A stretch of 64,000 nucleotides of DNA from Sporolactobacillus sp. STSJ-5 (lineage in GTDB: Bacteria > Bacillota > Bacilli > Bacillales > Sporolactobacillaceae). The stretch is from positions 124,001 through 188,000 of the forward strand of contig NZ_JANFOJ010000005.1 of NCBI RefSeq assembly GCF_024385605.1. The letters run 5' to 3'. Both the position numbers and the translations under genes were made by a program. Below the pieces are notes generated by a model. The model made no database searches. It was given only the letters and a program-made list of their open reading frames with translations, and had not been told where the DNA came from. Shown piece after piece: positions 1-9,087 of this stretch (positions are counted from its first letter, which is position 1; each line of letters opens with the position of its first letter).

Positions 1-953
1 TGTTCTTTATCCGAAACAAGAATACCGTCCGGGCTGACTGCAACAATCGCATTTGAAACGCCGATTACCGTCACCGGCAGATCAAGTTCGTTAATCAGAT
101 TCGTGTTTGCCGAATCATCGCTGATAATTCCTTTGCCGATCTGTTTTGTTGCCATTTCTTCAGTCAGGGTGTTCCAAGTACCAAGGTCTTTCCAGAACCC
201 TTCATAAGGCAGCGCAACAATGTTTTTTGCCTTTTCAACAACTGCGTAGTCAAAGCTGATTTTCGGCAGCTTGGCAAATTGTTGTGAAAGCTCCTCATAG
301 TTAAGCGGCAGGCCCAGCGATTCCAAAATGGAAATGACATAGTTCAGACGGAATGCAAATACACCGCAGTTCCAAAGAGCGGAATCTTTAATCAGCGTTT
401 CCGCCAGTTCTGTAGTTGGTTTTTCAGTGAAATGATCCACTTTAATAAATGATTTATTTTCGCCTTTAACAGGAACAATATAACCATATTTTTCCGAAGG
501 GTAGGTTGGTTTGACACCCATAAGTGCCAAATCTGCCTTCGTTTCATCGAGTAAATTCTCTAAGTCAAGGATTCGTTTAAAAAATGCGGTATCGACATAA
601 GGATCGACCGGCAGTACAGCAACCGCATCGTCAAGAGAAGCGTCCGTCATGGTATATAAATAGGAAGCTGCAAGTGCGATTGCCGGAAAGGTATCACGAC
701 GTTCCGGTTCAACGATTAAAGGCACATCCTTACCAAGCTGGTTTTCAAGCATCTCCACTTGACCCTTTCCCGTCGCAATCACTGTTGATTTTCCAAGTCC
801 CACTTCGTTCAACTGGCCGAATACCCGCTGAACCATTGAAGACAGCTTCTTATCTTGGTCTTCAAGCACTCTCAGAAATTGTTTGGATCGTGCATCATTA
901 GACAGTGGCCATAATCGTTTTCCTGACCCGCCTGATAGCAAAACTAATCGCAT
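1..953 (-). CDS. manC: Mannose-1-phosphate guanylyltransferase, 3' end outside the window
   Basis: I translated this by hand from the ATG at 953 down to the window edge, where the frame is still open (about 317 residues). The enzyme makes GDP-mannose from mannose-1-phosphate and GTP for exopolysaccharide or glycan synthesis. Visible motifs are the N-terminal nucleotide-binding loop LSGGSGKRLWPLSN followed by RSKQFL, then DPYVD, EKYGYI, FTEKP, WNCGVFAF and WKDLGTW, which together are characteristic of ManC/CpsB. A GGAGAGAG ribosome binding site lies 7-8 bases before the ATG. Because the C-terminus is missing I cannot tell whether a phosphomannose isomerase domain is fused. It is transcribed in the same direction as the UvrA-like gene upstream but separated from it by 173 bp. 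Confidence 0.93.
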   Translation of the reverse strand, partial: MRLVLLSGGSGKRLWPLSNDARSKQFLRVLEDQDKKLSSMVQRVFGQLNEVGLGKSTVIATGKGQVEMLENQLGKDVPLIVEPERRDTFPAIALAASYLYTMTDASLDDAVAVLPVDPYVDTAFFKRILDLENLLDETKADLALMGVKPTYPSEKYGYIVPVKGENKSFIKVDHFTEKPTTELAETLIKDSALWNCGVFAFRLNYVISILESLGLPLNYEELSQQFAKLPKISFDYAVVEKAKNIVALPYEGFWKDLGTWNTLTEEMATKQIGKGIISDDSANTNLINELDLPVTVIGVSNAIVAVSPDGILVSDKE

Positions 954-979
954 GTTAACTCTCTCCTCATGATCTTTTA

Positions 980-1014
980 TTACATAGACTGAGTCGCGAT
1001 CAAATTCTATGTAA
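980..1014. promoter_or_regulatory. Perfect 9-bp inverted repeat in the manC leader
   Basis: TTACATAGA at 980-988 and TCTATGTAA at 1006-1014 are exact reverse complements separated by 17 bases. The dyad sits 27 bp before the manC start codon, so it is either an operator or a leader hairpin. There is no T-run that would make it an intrinsic terminator. The regulator is unknown. Confidence 0.45.
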
Positions 1015-1126
1015 TTAGCTCTTTATATTTTTATCTGAACCTTGTTTTGCAATGAAAAAATAACGTTGACTGATTCTATTATGCCACTAAAAGGAAATAA
1101 CGATCAATACTCATCGGCCAAATCAC

Positions 1127-3688
1127 CTATTTGGATACCATGCGCATTCGATTGGCAAGATAATTTCCGGTAAGACTTTCCGAAATCTTCGCAACCTGCT
1201 CAGGAGTACCTTCGGCAACAACTTTCCCTCCGGACGGGCCGCCGCCGGGTCCTAGATCGACGACATAATCACAATTTGCGATCAAATCAGGGTCGTGGTC
1301 GATGAGAATAACCGTAGAATCCTCAGCCATTAAGCGATCCAATACCCCGAGCAGCATTTCAATATTTTGCGGATGCAGCCCTGTTGACGGTTCATCAAGT
1401 ATATAAAGCGTTCCCTGATGATGCTTCTGCAGTTCACCGGCAAGTTTCATTCGCTGCGCTTCACCGCCGGAAAGTCCCGGTGTCGGTTCACCGAGCCGTA
1501 AATAGCCGAGTCCGACGCTCTGAAGAAGACGGAGTGGTTCGACCAATCCAGGAACATCAGCGAAAAACCCAGCTGCTTCATCAATGTTCATCTCCAATAC
1601 ATCGGCAATCGACTTGCCGCGAACGTTAATCGTCAAAGTCTCCGGCTCGTAGCGTGTGCCGCCGCAATGCGGACAGCGGACGCGCTGCTCCGGCAAATAC
1701 TGCATGTCAAGCGCCATCTCTCCTTTTCCTTCACAGACCGCACAACGTCCGCCTTTCACATTAAAGGAAAAATAACCGGCATCCCATTTTCTTCCTGCCT
1801 CTGCCGAAGCCTGGGCAAACAGGTTACGAATTAAATCAAAAATGCCGGTATACGTCGCCGGGGTAGAACGTGCATTGCGTCCGATCGGTGCCGCATCAAC
1901 AACGAGAATACGCCGGATTTCGGCTGCACCGGTTAAATGATCGACATATGTTGGCAGACTCGTTTTATTGAGATGCGTACGGATTGCCGGAACGAGTGCT
2001 CCTTGAATCAACGCCGTCTTTCCCGCTCCGGAAACACCGGTCACCGCTGTCATTCGATTAAGCGGAAAACATGCTGTTACGTCATGAAGATTGTGTAGAT
2101 CATGAACGCTTATCTCAACAAAGGAATGATTTTGTTTAATAGAGCGTTGTTTCCGGCCATGTACCATCTGCCGCCTTGATAAATAATTGCCGGTCACTGA
2201 ATTCGGCATATGTGCCACCTGATTCGGTGTCCCTTCAGCGACAACCTGCCCGCCTCGTTCGCCCGCTTGCGGTCCCATCTCGATCATGTAGTCGGCTCCG
2301 CGAATGATTTCCAAGTTGTGGTCAACGACAACCAAGCTGTTGCCATTCGTAACCATTCGCCGCATAATCCGCTGCAAACCGGCTACATTAGCCGGATGCA
2401 GACCGACAGATGGTTCATCAAGTACATAAAGGATGCCTGTTGAATGACTTTTGGCCATATTAAGCAATTCAAGCCGCTGACGTTCACCTGTTGAAAGTGT
2501 TCCACCGGACCGATCCAGCGTTAAATAACCGATTCCAAGCTCCAGCATCGGATCAATTTCCCGACGCATACCCTCAGCAAGTTTCTCTGCGACAGGCCGA
2601 AGCGGCGATTCCAAATGGTTCGGTAATTCATCTGTAAAATGCTTCAGCTCATTGATGGTCAATGCTGCGGCTTCTGCAATAGACAAACCACCTAACCGCG
2701 TAAGCAGCGCTTCCGGTCGAAGGCGTGTTCCATGACAATGCTCGCATGGACGCACGCTTAGAAATTTTTTCATCCGTGCATACCGTGTCTGATTGCGGTC
2801 GCCGGCGAGCGATTGCCGTACTGCTTCGACTGCATTGTCATAGGTAAACGTGATCGGATACTCCTCGCCTGTTTCACGATTGTGAAACGTGAGCGGTCGC
2901 TTTGTCTGTTTGCCGCGCAGGACAATCTCCTGTTCTTTTTTGCTCAATTCCTTCCATGGCACATCAATGCGCACGCCAAGCTGTGCGACGAGCCGCACTG
3001 TGTAGCCTCGGCCCGCGGCGCGCCATGAGGCAACTGCGCCTTGACGAATCGTTTTATTAGGATCTGCGATTACAAGTGCGGGGTCCACCTCCGCACGTTC
3101 GCCGAGTCCGCCGCATACAGGACACGCACCAAGCGCAGAATTGAAGGAAAACGTTTCGGCACTTGGCAGAGGAAACGACATGCCACATTCCGGGCACACA
3201 CATTCTTCATTTAAAATAGCTGTCAGAGACGGATTAACTCTATGTCCTTTGGGACATTGATGTGTCCCCAATCGAGAAAACATAAGCCTCAGAAGGTTAT
3301 AAATCTCCGTCACGGTTCCGACCGTACTGCGACGACCAAGCATTGGAGGACGCTGGCGCAGGGCAAGCGCTGGCGGAAGAAATTCAATTTTCTCCGCATC
3401 TGCGCGCTCCATCTGATGAAGCTTACGCCGTGTGAACGCCGACAGTCCTTCAAGATAACGGCGGCTGCCTTCAGCATAGAGAACCCCCATTGCAAGCGAC
3501 GACTTTCCCGATCCCGAGACACCGGCGATTGCAACCTGTTTTCGCAACGGTATCTGAACGGTCACATCCTTCAAATTATGTGTGTGGGCACGAACTATAT
3601 TAATCGTTTGCGGCAAATTTTCGTTGCGTCGATACATGATACACGTAATGGGCAGCGGATCACGTCTCCGCGACACGCATTCACTCAT
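1127..3688 (-). CDS. UvrA2-like excinuclease ATPase (lacks the UvrB-binding domain)
   Basis: ABC-type DNA-damage or drug-tolerance ATPase of the UvrA family, about 853 residues. Two nucleotide-binding domains are complete: Walker A GVSGSGKSS near residue 40 with signature LSTGERQR and LDEPSVGLHP, then Walker A GVSGAGKTA with signature LSGGEAQR and LDEPSTGLHP. The C-terminal zinc module CAVCEGKG...CPHCGGTRY is present. The first zinc finger is altered (CPKGH), and only about 20 residues later comes CVCPECGMSF; in UvrA the UvrB-binding domain lies between these points, so it is deleted here, as in UvrA2-type paralogues. The ATG at 3688 is chosen because a GGAGG motif lies 4 bases before it; the frame opens slightly earlier at a TTG (3703). 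A role in self-protection or damage tolerance is inference. Confidence 0.87.
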   Translation of the reverse strand: MSECVSRRRDPLPITCIMYRRNENLPQTINIVRAHTHNLKDVTVQIPLRKQVAIAGVSGSGKSSLAMGVLYAEGSRRYLEGLSAFTRRKLHQMERADAEKIEFLPPALALRQRPPMLGRRSTVGTVTEIYNLLRLMFSRLGTHQCPKGHRVNPSLTAILNEECVCPECGMSFPLPSAETFSFNSALGACPVCGGLGERAEVDPALVIADPNKTIRQGAVASWRAAGRGYTVRLVAQLGVRIDVPWKELSKKEQEIVLRGKQTKRPLTFHNRETGEEYPITFTYDNAVEAVRQSLAGDRNQTRYARMKKFLSVRPCEHCHGTRLRPEALLTRLGGLSIAEAAALTINELKHFTDELPNHLESPLRPVAEKLAEGMRREIDPMLELGIGYLTLDRSGGTLSTGERQRLELLNMAKSHSTGILYVLDEPSVGLHPANVAGLQRIMRRMVTNGNSLVVVDHNLEIIRGADYMIEMGPQAGERGGQVVAEGTPNQVAHMPNSVTGNYLSRRQMVHGRKQRSIKQNHSFVEISVHDLHNLHDVTACFPLNRMTAVTGVSGAGKTALIQGALVPAIRTHLNKTSLPTYVDHLTGAAEIRRILVVDAAPIGRNARSTPATYTGIFDLIRNLFAQASAEAGRKWDAGYFSFNVKGGRCAVCEGKGEMALDMQYLPEQRVRCPHCGGTRYEPETLTINVRGKSIADVLEMNIDEAAGFFADVPGLVEPLRLLQSVGLGYLRLGEPTPGLSGGEAQRMKLAGELQKHHQGTLYILDEPSTGLHPQNIEMLLGVLDRLMAEDSTVILIDHDPDLIANCDYVVDLGPGGGPSGGKVVAEGTPEQVAKISESLTGNYLANRMRMVSK

Positions 3689-3795
3689 CCTTCCTCCCAT
3701 CAAAAAATGATTCTGCTTTCATTATAGCTTTTTTGATCCTTGTCCACTCATATAACCTGATTTTGGGAGTAATTCAACTTTTTTCAGAAAAAGCC

Positions 3796-3824
3796 TTGCA
3801 TTATTAATCTGTACTGGGTATAAT
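3796..3824 (+). promoter_or_regulatory. Promoter of tRNA-Gln
   Basis: TTGCAT (3796-3801) and TATAAT (3819-3824) are separated by exactly 17 bp, ending 19 bp before the tRNA. This is a good vegetative promoter and indicates the tRNA is transcribed alone. Confidence 0.75.
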
Positions 3825-3843
3825 ATTTCTTGTTCTGATTCAT

Positions 3844-3915
3844 TACCCCATGGCCAAACGGTAAGGCAGCGGTTTCTGGGGCCGCGATGTTCTGGTTCGA
3901 ATCCAGATGGGGTAA
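3844..3915 (+). tRNA. tRNA-Gln, anticodon CTG
   Basis: A full cloverleaf folds by eye: acceptor stem TACCCCA/TGGGGTA (3844-3850 with 3908-3914), D arm GCC/GGC, anticodon stem GCGGT/GCCGC closing the seven-base loop TTCTGGG with anticodon CTG, and T arm TCTGG-TTCGAAT-CCAGA. The U1-A72 pair is typical of bacterial tRNA-Gln. No CCA is encoded. It reads CAG codons. It is a lone tRNA with its own promoter upstream and a terminator immediately downstream. Confidence 0.93.
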
Positions 3916-3928
3916 TCATAGTAAGTAA

Positions 3929-3969
3929 AGCCGTGGATTCTAGATGTATCAAGGATTCACGGCTTTTTT
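3929..3969 (+). terminator. Intrinsic terminator of tRNA-Gln
   Basis: AGCCGTG (3929-3935) pairs with CACGGCT (3958-3964), followed by six T residues. It lies 14 bp after the tRNA. Confidence 0.8.
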
Positions 3970-4291
3970 CTGCGTCTGTGTCACTTTTCTCTCACCGGGC
4001 AGTCAACCTCTATTTTTAGAGGACAGTTGCGAGGCGATCGGTCATTGATTTTTCTTCCCGGTCTCTTCTTTTTGTGGTCATTTTTTGTCTGAATGACGCA
4101 TCTCCACGTTCGAAGAACCAAGGGTCACTTGGCTTGATACAACTGCTAAACTAAAGTAACAGTTTACGTTAGATAAAAACGGACACTTTTTTTAGGGGTT
4201 TGCATGAAATGGGTGCCGCCCCGAACCAGAAGCGACACCCATTTCAAAACTTTTATAATTTACTTTTAATATGTTTAGCGGCAGAGTAATA
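3970..4291. other. Intergenic stretch with one 10-bp inverted repeat
   Basis: No gene is visible in these 322 bp. The only structure I see is GAAATGGGTG (4206-4215) with CACCCATTTC (4236-4245), a perfect 10-bp dyad 46 bp downstream of the stop codon of the peptidase gene on the minus strand. It could terminate that gene, but it is not followed by a clean T-run on either strand, so the assignment is weak. Confidence 0.5.
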
Positions 4292-4960
4292 TCAGGGCGA
4301 AAATCGTTTCCAATGTCCCTCGGAGATCACTTCTACCGCTCCATCGATCACTTTGATTGCAGTTTGATCGTCAAGCGCATATGCCGGTCCTTGCATCCCT
4401 TCGGCCCATCTCGTTGCGGCAGCCATAGTGTTTCCCGGCAGCATCTCGTTATCCAGATGCGGAAACATTGCAAAATTGACCAGTCTCAGCGCTTCATCAC
4501 CACCGTTGGGCGGAGTCCAGCCAACGAAGTCTTCCCCGATGTTGGGTGCCATCACCATGCTCCCAGCACTCATTCCCACATAGACTGCGTGCAGGGATGG
4601 CAAGAGATCTGCGAACCCGGACTGCCGCATCCAGTGTCCCAGGTAGAGAGCGTCGCCACCCGCCACCAGCAGGACATCCGTCTCTTGAACCAGTGGCACC
4701 CAGCGGTCTTCATCGATGCTTGGCAGCGCTGTGAGTTCCAGAACACCGACAGACTTCCAACCCAGGTCGACCATGGGATTCTCGGAATTCCTACTGATGA
4801 ACTGCCAGGTTTTGACACCGGGGCCGACCCAAGGGTGTCCGTACATCGCAGTGGGGATGCACAGGGCATTGGAGTCGGCGATCGGCTTGCCCAGTAAGTC
4901 AACCAGCGCGTCATGTATGCTTTTGTTAGTGATGCCTGCAGATGTGAGCAATAATTTCAT
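4292..4960 (-). CDS. Peptidase E-like serine hydrolase (family S51)
   Basis: 222-residue cytosolic hydrolase of the S51 (dipeptidase E) family, which has a class I glutaminase-like fold and cleaves short Asp-X peptides. The nucleophile elbow GMSAGSM (about residues 130-136) supplies the catalytic serine, and LLVAGGDALYL upstream matches the conserved glycine-rich strand. Length fits the family. ATG at 4960 has GGGAGAG 8 bases upstream. It stands alone between the tRNA region and a TetR gene on the same strand (86-bp gap); no functional link to either is evident. Exact peptide substrate is unknown. Confidence 0.85.
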   Translation of the reverse strand: MKLLLTSAGITNKSIHDALVDLLGKPIADSNALCIPTAMYGHPWVGPGVKTWQFISRNSENPMVDLGWKSVGVLELTALPSIDEDRWVPLVQETDVLLVAGGDALYLGHWMRQSGFADLLPSLHAVYVGMSAGSMVMAPNIGEDFVGWTPPNGGDEALRLVNFAMFPHLDNEMLPGNTMAAATRWAEGMQGPAYALDDQTAIKVIDGAVEVISEGHWKRFSP

Positions 4961-5045
4961 AAATTCTCTCCCTCGTATCGTAATTTAGTTTCATCCCATT
5001 AGAAAAGTGAAGAACTATAGATTATTAATTTTGGTTATCTGCTAC

Positions 5046-5690
5046 CTAATTACTTAGATTTTTTTCAGAATTCTTTTTAACTTCAATGCAACTATCGTTA
5101 ATGCCCAGCAGCCCTCGGTAAAACATCTTGTCCAATTCATGATCAATCTTTTGCAACGATTGCGGAGTCATGTTAAATTTTTCCATATACTGCCGATTAC
5201 GAAAATACTGAAAGAACATGTCGATGTAGATAAAAACTGCGGTATCGCTCAAATCATCGTCAATATATCCTTCCGCTCGCCCGCGTGCAACAAATTTTCT
5301 CCAAAAAACACTCCTACTGTCAAATAACAGATTAATTTCACTATTATCTTGATACATTTTGAAGAAAAGATCAATCATCTTCTTATTCACATGACTGAGT
5401 GCCTGTTTCGAAAACTGTTGCATGCCCTGCAGACACTCAGGGAATGTTAACGTCGAATCATTTAAAAACCCCAAGATTGAATCATAAAACTCAGTAAATA
5501 TTCGCGTAACGACTGCCTTTGATAACTCGTCTTTACTTGGAAAATAGTTGTAAAGCGTCGCCGATGAGATGCCAATGGTTTGCGCTAATTCACGCATTTT
5601 GATTGTGTCCGGATCCACTTTTAAATACAGTTCAGCAGCGGTCCTTAGAATGTGTTCGCGCATCATGTTCTTCCGTTCGCTTCGTTTCAT
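5046..5690 (-). CDS. TetR/AcrR family repressor of the adjacent ABC exporter
   Basis: 214 residues. The N-terminal helix-turn-helix is clear: ILRTAAELYL, then MRELAQTIGISSATLYNYFPSKDEL (about residues 14-57). The C-terminal half is the variable ligand-binding and dimerisation domain. The gene is divergent from the MacB-like ABC transporter; the 140-bp intergenic region contains a 13-bp inverted repeat overlapping the transporter promoter. By analogy with the many TetR/exporter pairs it probably represses the exporter until an inducer, perhaps the exported compound, binds. The inducer cannot be read from sequence. Confidence 0.9.
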   Translation of the reverse strand: MKRSERKNMMREHILRTAAELYLKVDPDTIKMRELAQTIGISSATLYNYFPSKDELSKAVVTRIFTEFYDSILGFLNDSTLTFPECLQGMQQFSKQALSHVNKKMIDLFFKMYQDNSEINLLFDSRSVFWRKFVARGRAEGYIDDDLSDTAVFIYIDMFFQYFRNRQYMEKFNMTPQSLQKIDHELDKMFYRGLLGINDSCIEVKKNSEKNLSN

Positions 5691-5756
5691 TTACTGTTCA
5701 CTTCCATGCTCATCTTTTGTCTAATAATTGTAAAAGTAATCTTGTATTTTGTCAAA

Positions 5757-5800
5757 AAAACTAAAACAACATTGACATTTTGTTTTAGTTTTCGTATATT
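5757..5800 (+). promoter_or_regulatory. Exporter promoter with embedded inverted-repeat operator
   Basis: TTGACA (5772-5777) and TATATT (5795-5800) are 17 bp apart. A perfect dyad, AAAACTAAAACAA (5757-5769) and TTGTTTTAGTTTT (5780-5792), overlaps the -35 box and fills most of the spacer. Position and symmetry are those of a TetR-family operator that blocks RNA polymerase; binding by the neighbouring TetR protein is inference. Confidence 0.78.
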
Positions 5801-5830
5801 TAAGCTTGATATTAGTAAAGGAGGAGACAC

Positions 5831-7813
5831 ATGGCCTATCTCGAATTACATGACATTCACAAATCATACTTTTTAGGAAAAGAAGAATTTCCCGTTCTGA
5901 AGGGTATTAATCTGCAACTGGAACGCGGTGAATTTGTCTCGATCTTAGGGGAATCAGGCGGCGGCAAATCAACCCTGATGAACATCATTGGTGGATTAGA
6001 TCGTAAATTCACCGGTCAGGTAACCGTAGATGGACATCAGCTGGATCATACCAAGGAGAAACAGCTGGATGACTATCGCCGCAGCACTATTGGTTACATT
6101 TACCAATCATACAACTTAATCAGTCATCTCAACATCGTTGAAAATGTATTGGTATCTTTAGATATGACTACGCTCACCGGCAGCCAGCGAAAAGAACGGG
6201 CCATCGCCTTACTGAAAAAGGTCGGTCTGGGCGAGCATTTAAAGAAACGCCCAAGTCAACTCTCCGGCGGTCAAAAGCAGCGTGTAGCGATCGCACGGGC
6301 CTTAGCCAGCGATCCTGAAATCATCATTGCTGATGAACCAACAGGCGCTTTGGACTCCGGAAACACAGCAGAAGTGCTCAAGCTTCTGGAACAAATTGCG
6401 GAAGAAGGCAAATTGGTCATTGCCGTCACCCATTCTCAAGAGGTCGCCAACTATGGAACTCGAATTGTCCATCTGACAGACGGGAAGATCGACGGTGACA
6501 CAAGACTAAGACCAGCCTATCAGCTACCAACAGACGCTCAGAACGAGTTTCGACCAAAAGCGCTTTCTTCCGGAGCAAGTTATCGGAATGCATTCAAACA
6601 CCTCACTTTTAATTTCTGGCGCAATTCGCTTATCATGCTGGGAACGGCCATCGGACTATTCGCCGTACTGCTCTTCAGTGGTCTGGGCAACGGAGTTAAC
6701 GCCTTCATGCAGGACCAAATTAATTCAATGGTTAACCCCAATTCAATTACTGTGTTTAAGAACCCAACCGGCAAAAAATCGACTACTGCCGAGCTGCAAC
6801 AGTCCATGCAGCAGTTTGCCAATGACCCATCGAGGCTGCTGCTTACCAACGATCAGGTTGACCGCCTGCGCGACTTAAAGCACGTCAACAAGGTGGAACC
6901 TGGCTATCAGCTAAGCACCTACACCTTGTCCTATAACAAGAAGAATTCAAACGGCAGTGGAATCCAAACTTGGACCAAGGGGTTTGCTACAGATACAATT
7001 AAAACGGGACATGCACCCGGAGATAATGAAATTGTGATCAATAAGAACCAGGCGATCGCACTTACCAGTGCCAAAACCTATAAAAAGCTTCAAGGAAAAA
7101 CAATCAAGCTTACGATGCAGTGGATCAATAAAAAGAACCAGCCTGTTCAGATTATCGGTAACCTTAAGGTCGTTGGATTTTCAAACAATGCCCAGACTTT
7201 GCCGGCGGCAACCAACTATGACACGATGCGCCAATTGATTGAGAAAAATAATGGTGTTACGGATGCGAATTTTGTCTCCGTTAATGTCACCGATTCAACG
7301 TATGTTAAACAGGTCGCAAAAAAGATTCAAGAATTAAAGGATAACGGTAAATATGCCTATGGGGCTGTTACGGTCGGCGACATTTTGGACACGATTAATC
7401 AGTACGTCCAGATTGCATCGATTGTCCTCGCGTCGATTGCCGGCATTTCGCTCGTCGTTTCCGCACTCATGATCATTGTGACCATGTATATGTCCGTATC
7501 TGAGCGAACAAAAGAAATCGGCATTCTGCGTGCGCTGGGTCAGCGCAAGAAGGACATTCGCCGTCTTTTTACTGCCGAGTCGATCCTGATCGGTTTATTC
7601 TCGGCAGCTCTCGCACTCATCTTTGCTTATGGATTTAGCGCGCTGCTTAATCACCTGCTTTACAGTATTGTTAAGTTCAACATGGTTCAGATTACAGCAG
7701 CCAACATCATCACAATCGTAATCATCGCTCTTGTGATCTCATTTATTGCTGCACTGTTACCGGCAAGACGCGCTTCACGACTGAATCCAATTGACGCTCT
7801 GTCTGCAGATTAA
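5831..7813 (+). CDS. MacB-like ABC exporter, fused ATPase and FtsX-type permease
   Basis: 660 residues. The N-terminal ATPase has Walker [10 protein letters not shown] (about residue 40), Q-loop, signature [15 protein letters not shown] and Walker [14 protein letters not shown]. Then comes one transmembrane segment near residue 270, a large extracytoplasmic domain of about 220 residues (MacB periplasmic core type), and three C-terminal membrane segments with the FtsX-type [14 protein letters not shown] motif. This is the topology of mechanotransmission exporters of peptides or antibiotics, with both domains in one chain, so it likely works as a homodimer. AAAGGAGGAG precedes the ATG. Regulated by the divergent TetR protein. 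No second transporter subunit or accessory membrane-fusion protein is next to it. Confidence 0.92.
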   Translation: MAYLELHDIHKSYFLGKEEFPVLKGINLQLERGEFVSILGESGGGKSTLMNIIGGLDRKFTGQVTVDGHQLDHTKEKQLDDYRRSTIGYIYQSYNLISHLNIVENVLVSLDMTTLTGSQRKERAIALLKKVGLGEHLKKRPSQLSGGQKQRVAIARALASDPEIIIADEPTGALDSGNTAEVLKLLEQIAEEGKLVIAVTHSQEVANYGTRIVHLTDGKIDGDTRLRPAYQLPTDAQNEFRPKALSSGASYRNAFKHLTFNFWRNSLIMLGTAIGLFAVLLFSGLGNGVNAFMQDQINSMVNPNSITVFKNPTGKKSTTAELQQSMQQFANDPSRLLLTNDQVDRLRDLKHVNKVEPGYQLSTYTLSYNKKNSNGSGIQTWTKGFATDTIKTGHAPGDNEIVINKNQAIALTSAKTYKKLQGKTIKLTMQWINKKNQPVQIIGNLKVVGFSNNAQTLPAATNYDTMRQLIEKNNGVTDANFVSVNVTDSTYVKQVAKKIQELKDNGKYAYGAVTVGDILDTINQYVQIASIVLASIAGISLVVSALMIIVTMYMSVSERTKEIGILRALGQRKKDIRRLFTAESILIGLFSAALALIFAYGFSALLNHLLYSIVKFNMVQITAANIITIVIIALVISFIAALLPARRASRLNPIDALSAD

Positions 7814-7868
7814 TCGTCCAGAAATAGTGTTCCATTCATTTAATAAGTCTGATTGAGTACGACAAAAA

Positions 7869-7902
7869 ACAAAGGTTCCGCCAATTATGGCGGAACCTTT
7901 GT
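7869..7902. terminator. Bidirectional terminator between the exporter and mtlD
   Basis: A 14-bp perfect stem, ACAAAGGTTCCGCC (7869-7882) and GGCGGAACCTTTGT (7889-7902), with a 6-base loop, T-run on the plus strand and matching A-run upstream for the minus strand. It separates the convergent exporter and mannitol operons. Confidence 0.92.
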
Positions 7903-7918
7903 TTTTATTTCTCAGAAC

Positions 7919-9070
7919 TTATTTTTTTAGCAAATTGAAATCTTTGTAATAGCTTACGGCTTCCTTCGCAATCGGATCGTTGGCTCCAAGTCCGCTTACT
8001 TCCTGCAGAACAGCAACCACTCCTTTTTCCTTTAACTGTTGTTGCAGCTGTGCTGCTTCCGCATCTTCGGCAACATCGAACCGAAGTGCCGCCGCAATCA
8101 CTTTGGCAAGATGCGTAAAGGACAATCCAAGCTTTTCAGCTTCACGAGCAGGTTTTACAAGCCGATCCTCCGGTCCAAGTTTACGAAGTGGCGAACGTCC
8201 GACACGAGTAACATCGTCATTCAGCTTCGGATTTTGGAAACGATGCAGGATTTTTTCAATATATTTTTCATGCACTTCTGGTTTAAAGCCGTATTGCTTG
8301 ATGAGATAAGCACCGGTTTCTTCAATCGTTGCCTTCACATCTTGATAGATGTCGGAATCACGCAGTGCTTCATGAATCTTCTCTTTCCCTGCCTGATAGC
8401 CGAGATATGCGGTCGTCGCATGCCCCGTATTTACGGTAAACAGTTTGCGTTCAATGTACGGTGCAAGATCCGGAACAATTTGCATTCCTTTTACTTCCGG
8501 GAGCTTTTCATTCGTTGCGACAATCCATTCGTGATAGTCTTCGACAAGCACGTCAAGCAATTCTTCATTATGCTGGATAGGCACAATTCGGTCGACTGCT
8601 GAATTCAAGAAATAAACGGTTCCGTCAAGCTTCTTCAACGTATCTTCATCAAGTGCTTTCAGAACTTCTTTTTTCAACAGATCGGTCGCATTGATCTGGT
8701 TTTCGCAGGCGATCACATAAATCTTTTCATCCGTATGCTTTACGCGTTCAGCCAGCCCTTTGGCGATGAGCGGAGCAATGAATGGAAGCACTTTTGGACC
8801 GATCGCCGTTGTCAGATAAACCGCTTTACCGATTGCTTCGATCACTTGGTCCGGATTTGTCTTACTGTTGATTCCGGAAACATTATGAATGGTGATCGTT
8901 TCTTGATTCTCTGCCGCTGTTCTCACCGTATAGGTCTGTTTTTCGTTTAAGGCATTAATTATTTCTTCCGCGATATCGACAAAACTTACATGGTAGCCGG
9001 ACTCCGCGAATAGCGCGCCAATGAACCCTCTTCCAATATTGCCTGCACCAAAATGTACAACTTCCTGCAT
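7919..9070 (-). CDS. mtlD: Mannitol-1-phosphate 5-dehydrogenase
   Basis: 383 residues. Oxidises mannitol-1-phosphate, delivered by the mannitol PTS, to fructose-6-phosphate with NAD+. The N-terminal Rossmann motif is FGAGNIGRGFIG (residues 7-18), followed by the family's catalytic region with the Lys in KLFTVNTGHATTAYLGY. Length and end-to-end similarity to MtlD are what is expected. It is the last gene of mtlA-mtlR-mtlD, 17 bp after mtlR, and ends at the bidirectional terminator at 7869-7902. Confidence 0.96.
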   Translation of the reverse strand: MQEVVHFGAGNIGRGFIGALFAESGYHVSFVDIAEEIINALNEKQTYTVRTAAENQETITIHNVSGINSKTNPDQVIEAIGKAVYLTTAIGPKVLPFIAPLIAKGLAERVKHTDEKIYVIACENQINATDLLKKEVLKALDEDTLKKLDGTVYFLNSAVDRIVPIQHNEELLDVLVEDYHEWIVATNEKLPEVKGMQIVPDLAPYIERKLFTVNTGHATTAYLGYQAGKEKIHEALRDSDIYQDVKATIEETGAYLIKQYGFKPEVHEKYIEKILHRFQNPKLNDDVTRVGRSPLRKLGPEDRLVKPAREAEKLGLSFTHLAKVIAAALRFDVAEDAEAAQLQQQLKEKGVVAVLQEVSGLGANDPIAKEAVSYYKDFNLLKK

Positions 9071-9087
9071 GATCCTCAGTCCTTTTA

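Noticed and set aside
3722-3952. Minus-strand frame covering the tRNA
   Set aside because: It overlaps the whole tRNA and its promoter and has no homology or ribosome binding site.
4271-4897. Long plus-strand frame opposite the peptidase E gene
   Set aside because: It is a shadow frame: the minus-strand product has the full S51 motif set and a ribosome binding site, and the plus-strand product resembles nothing.
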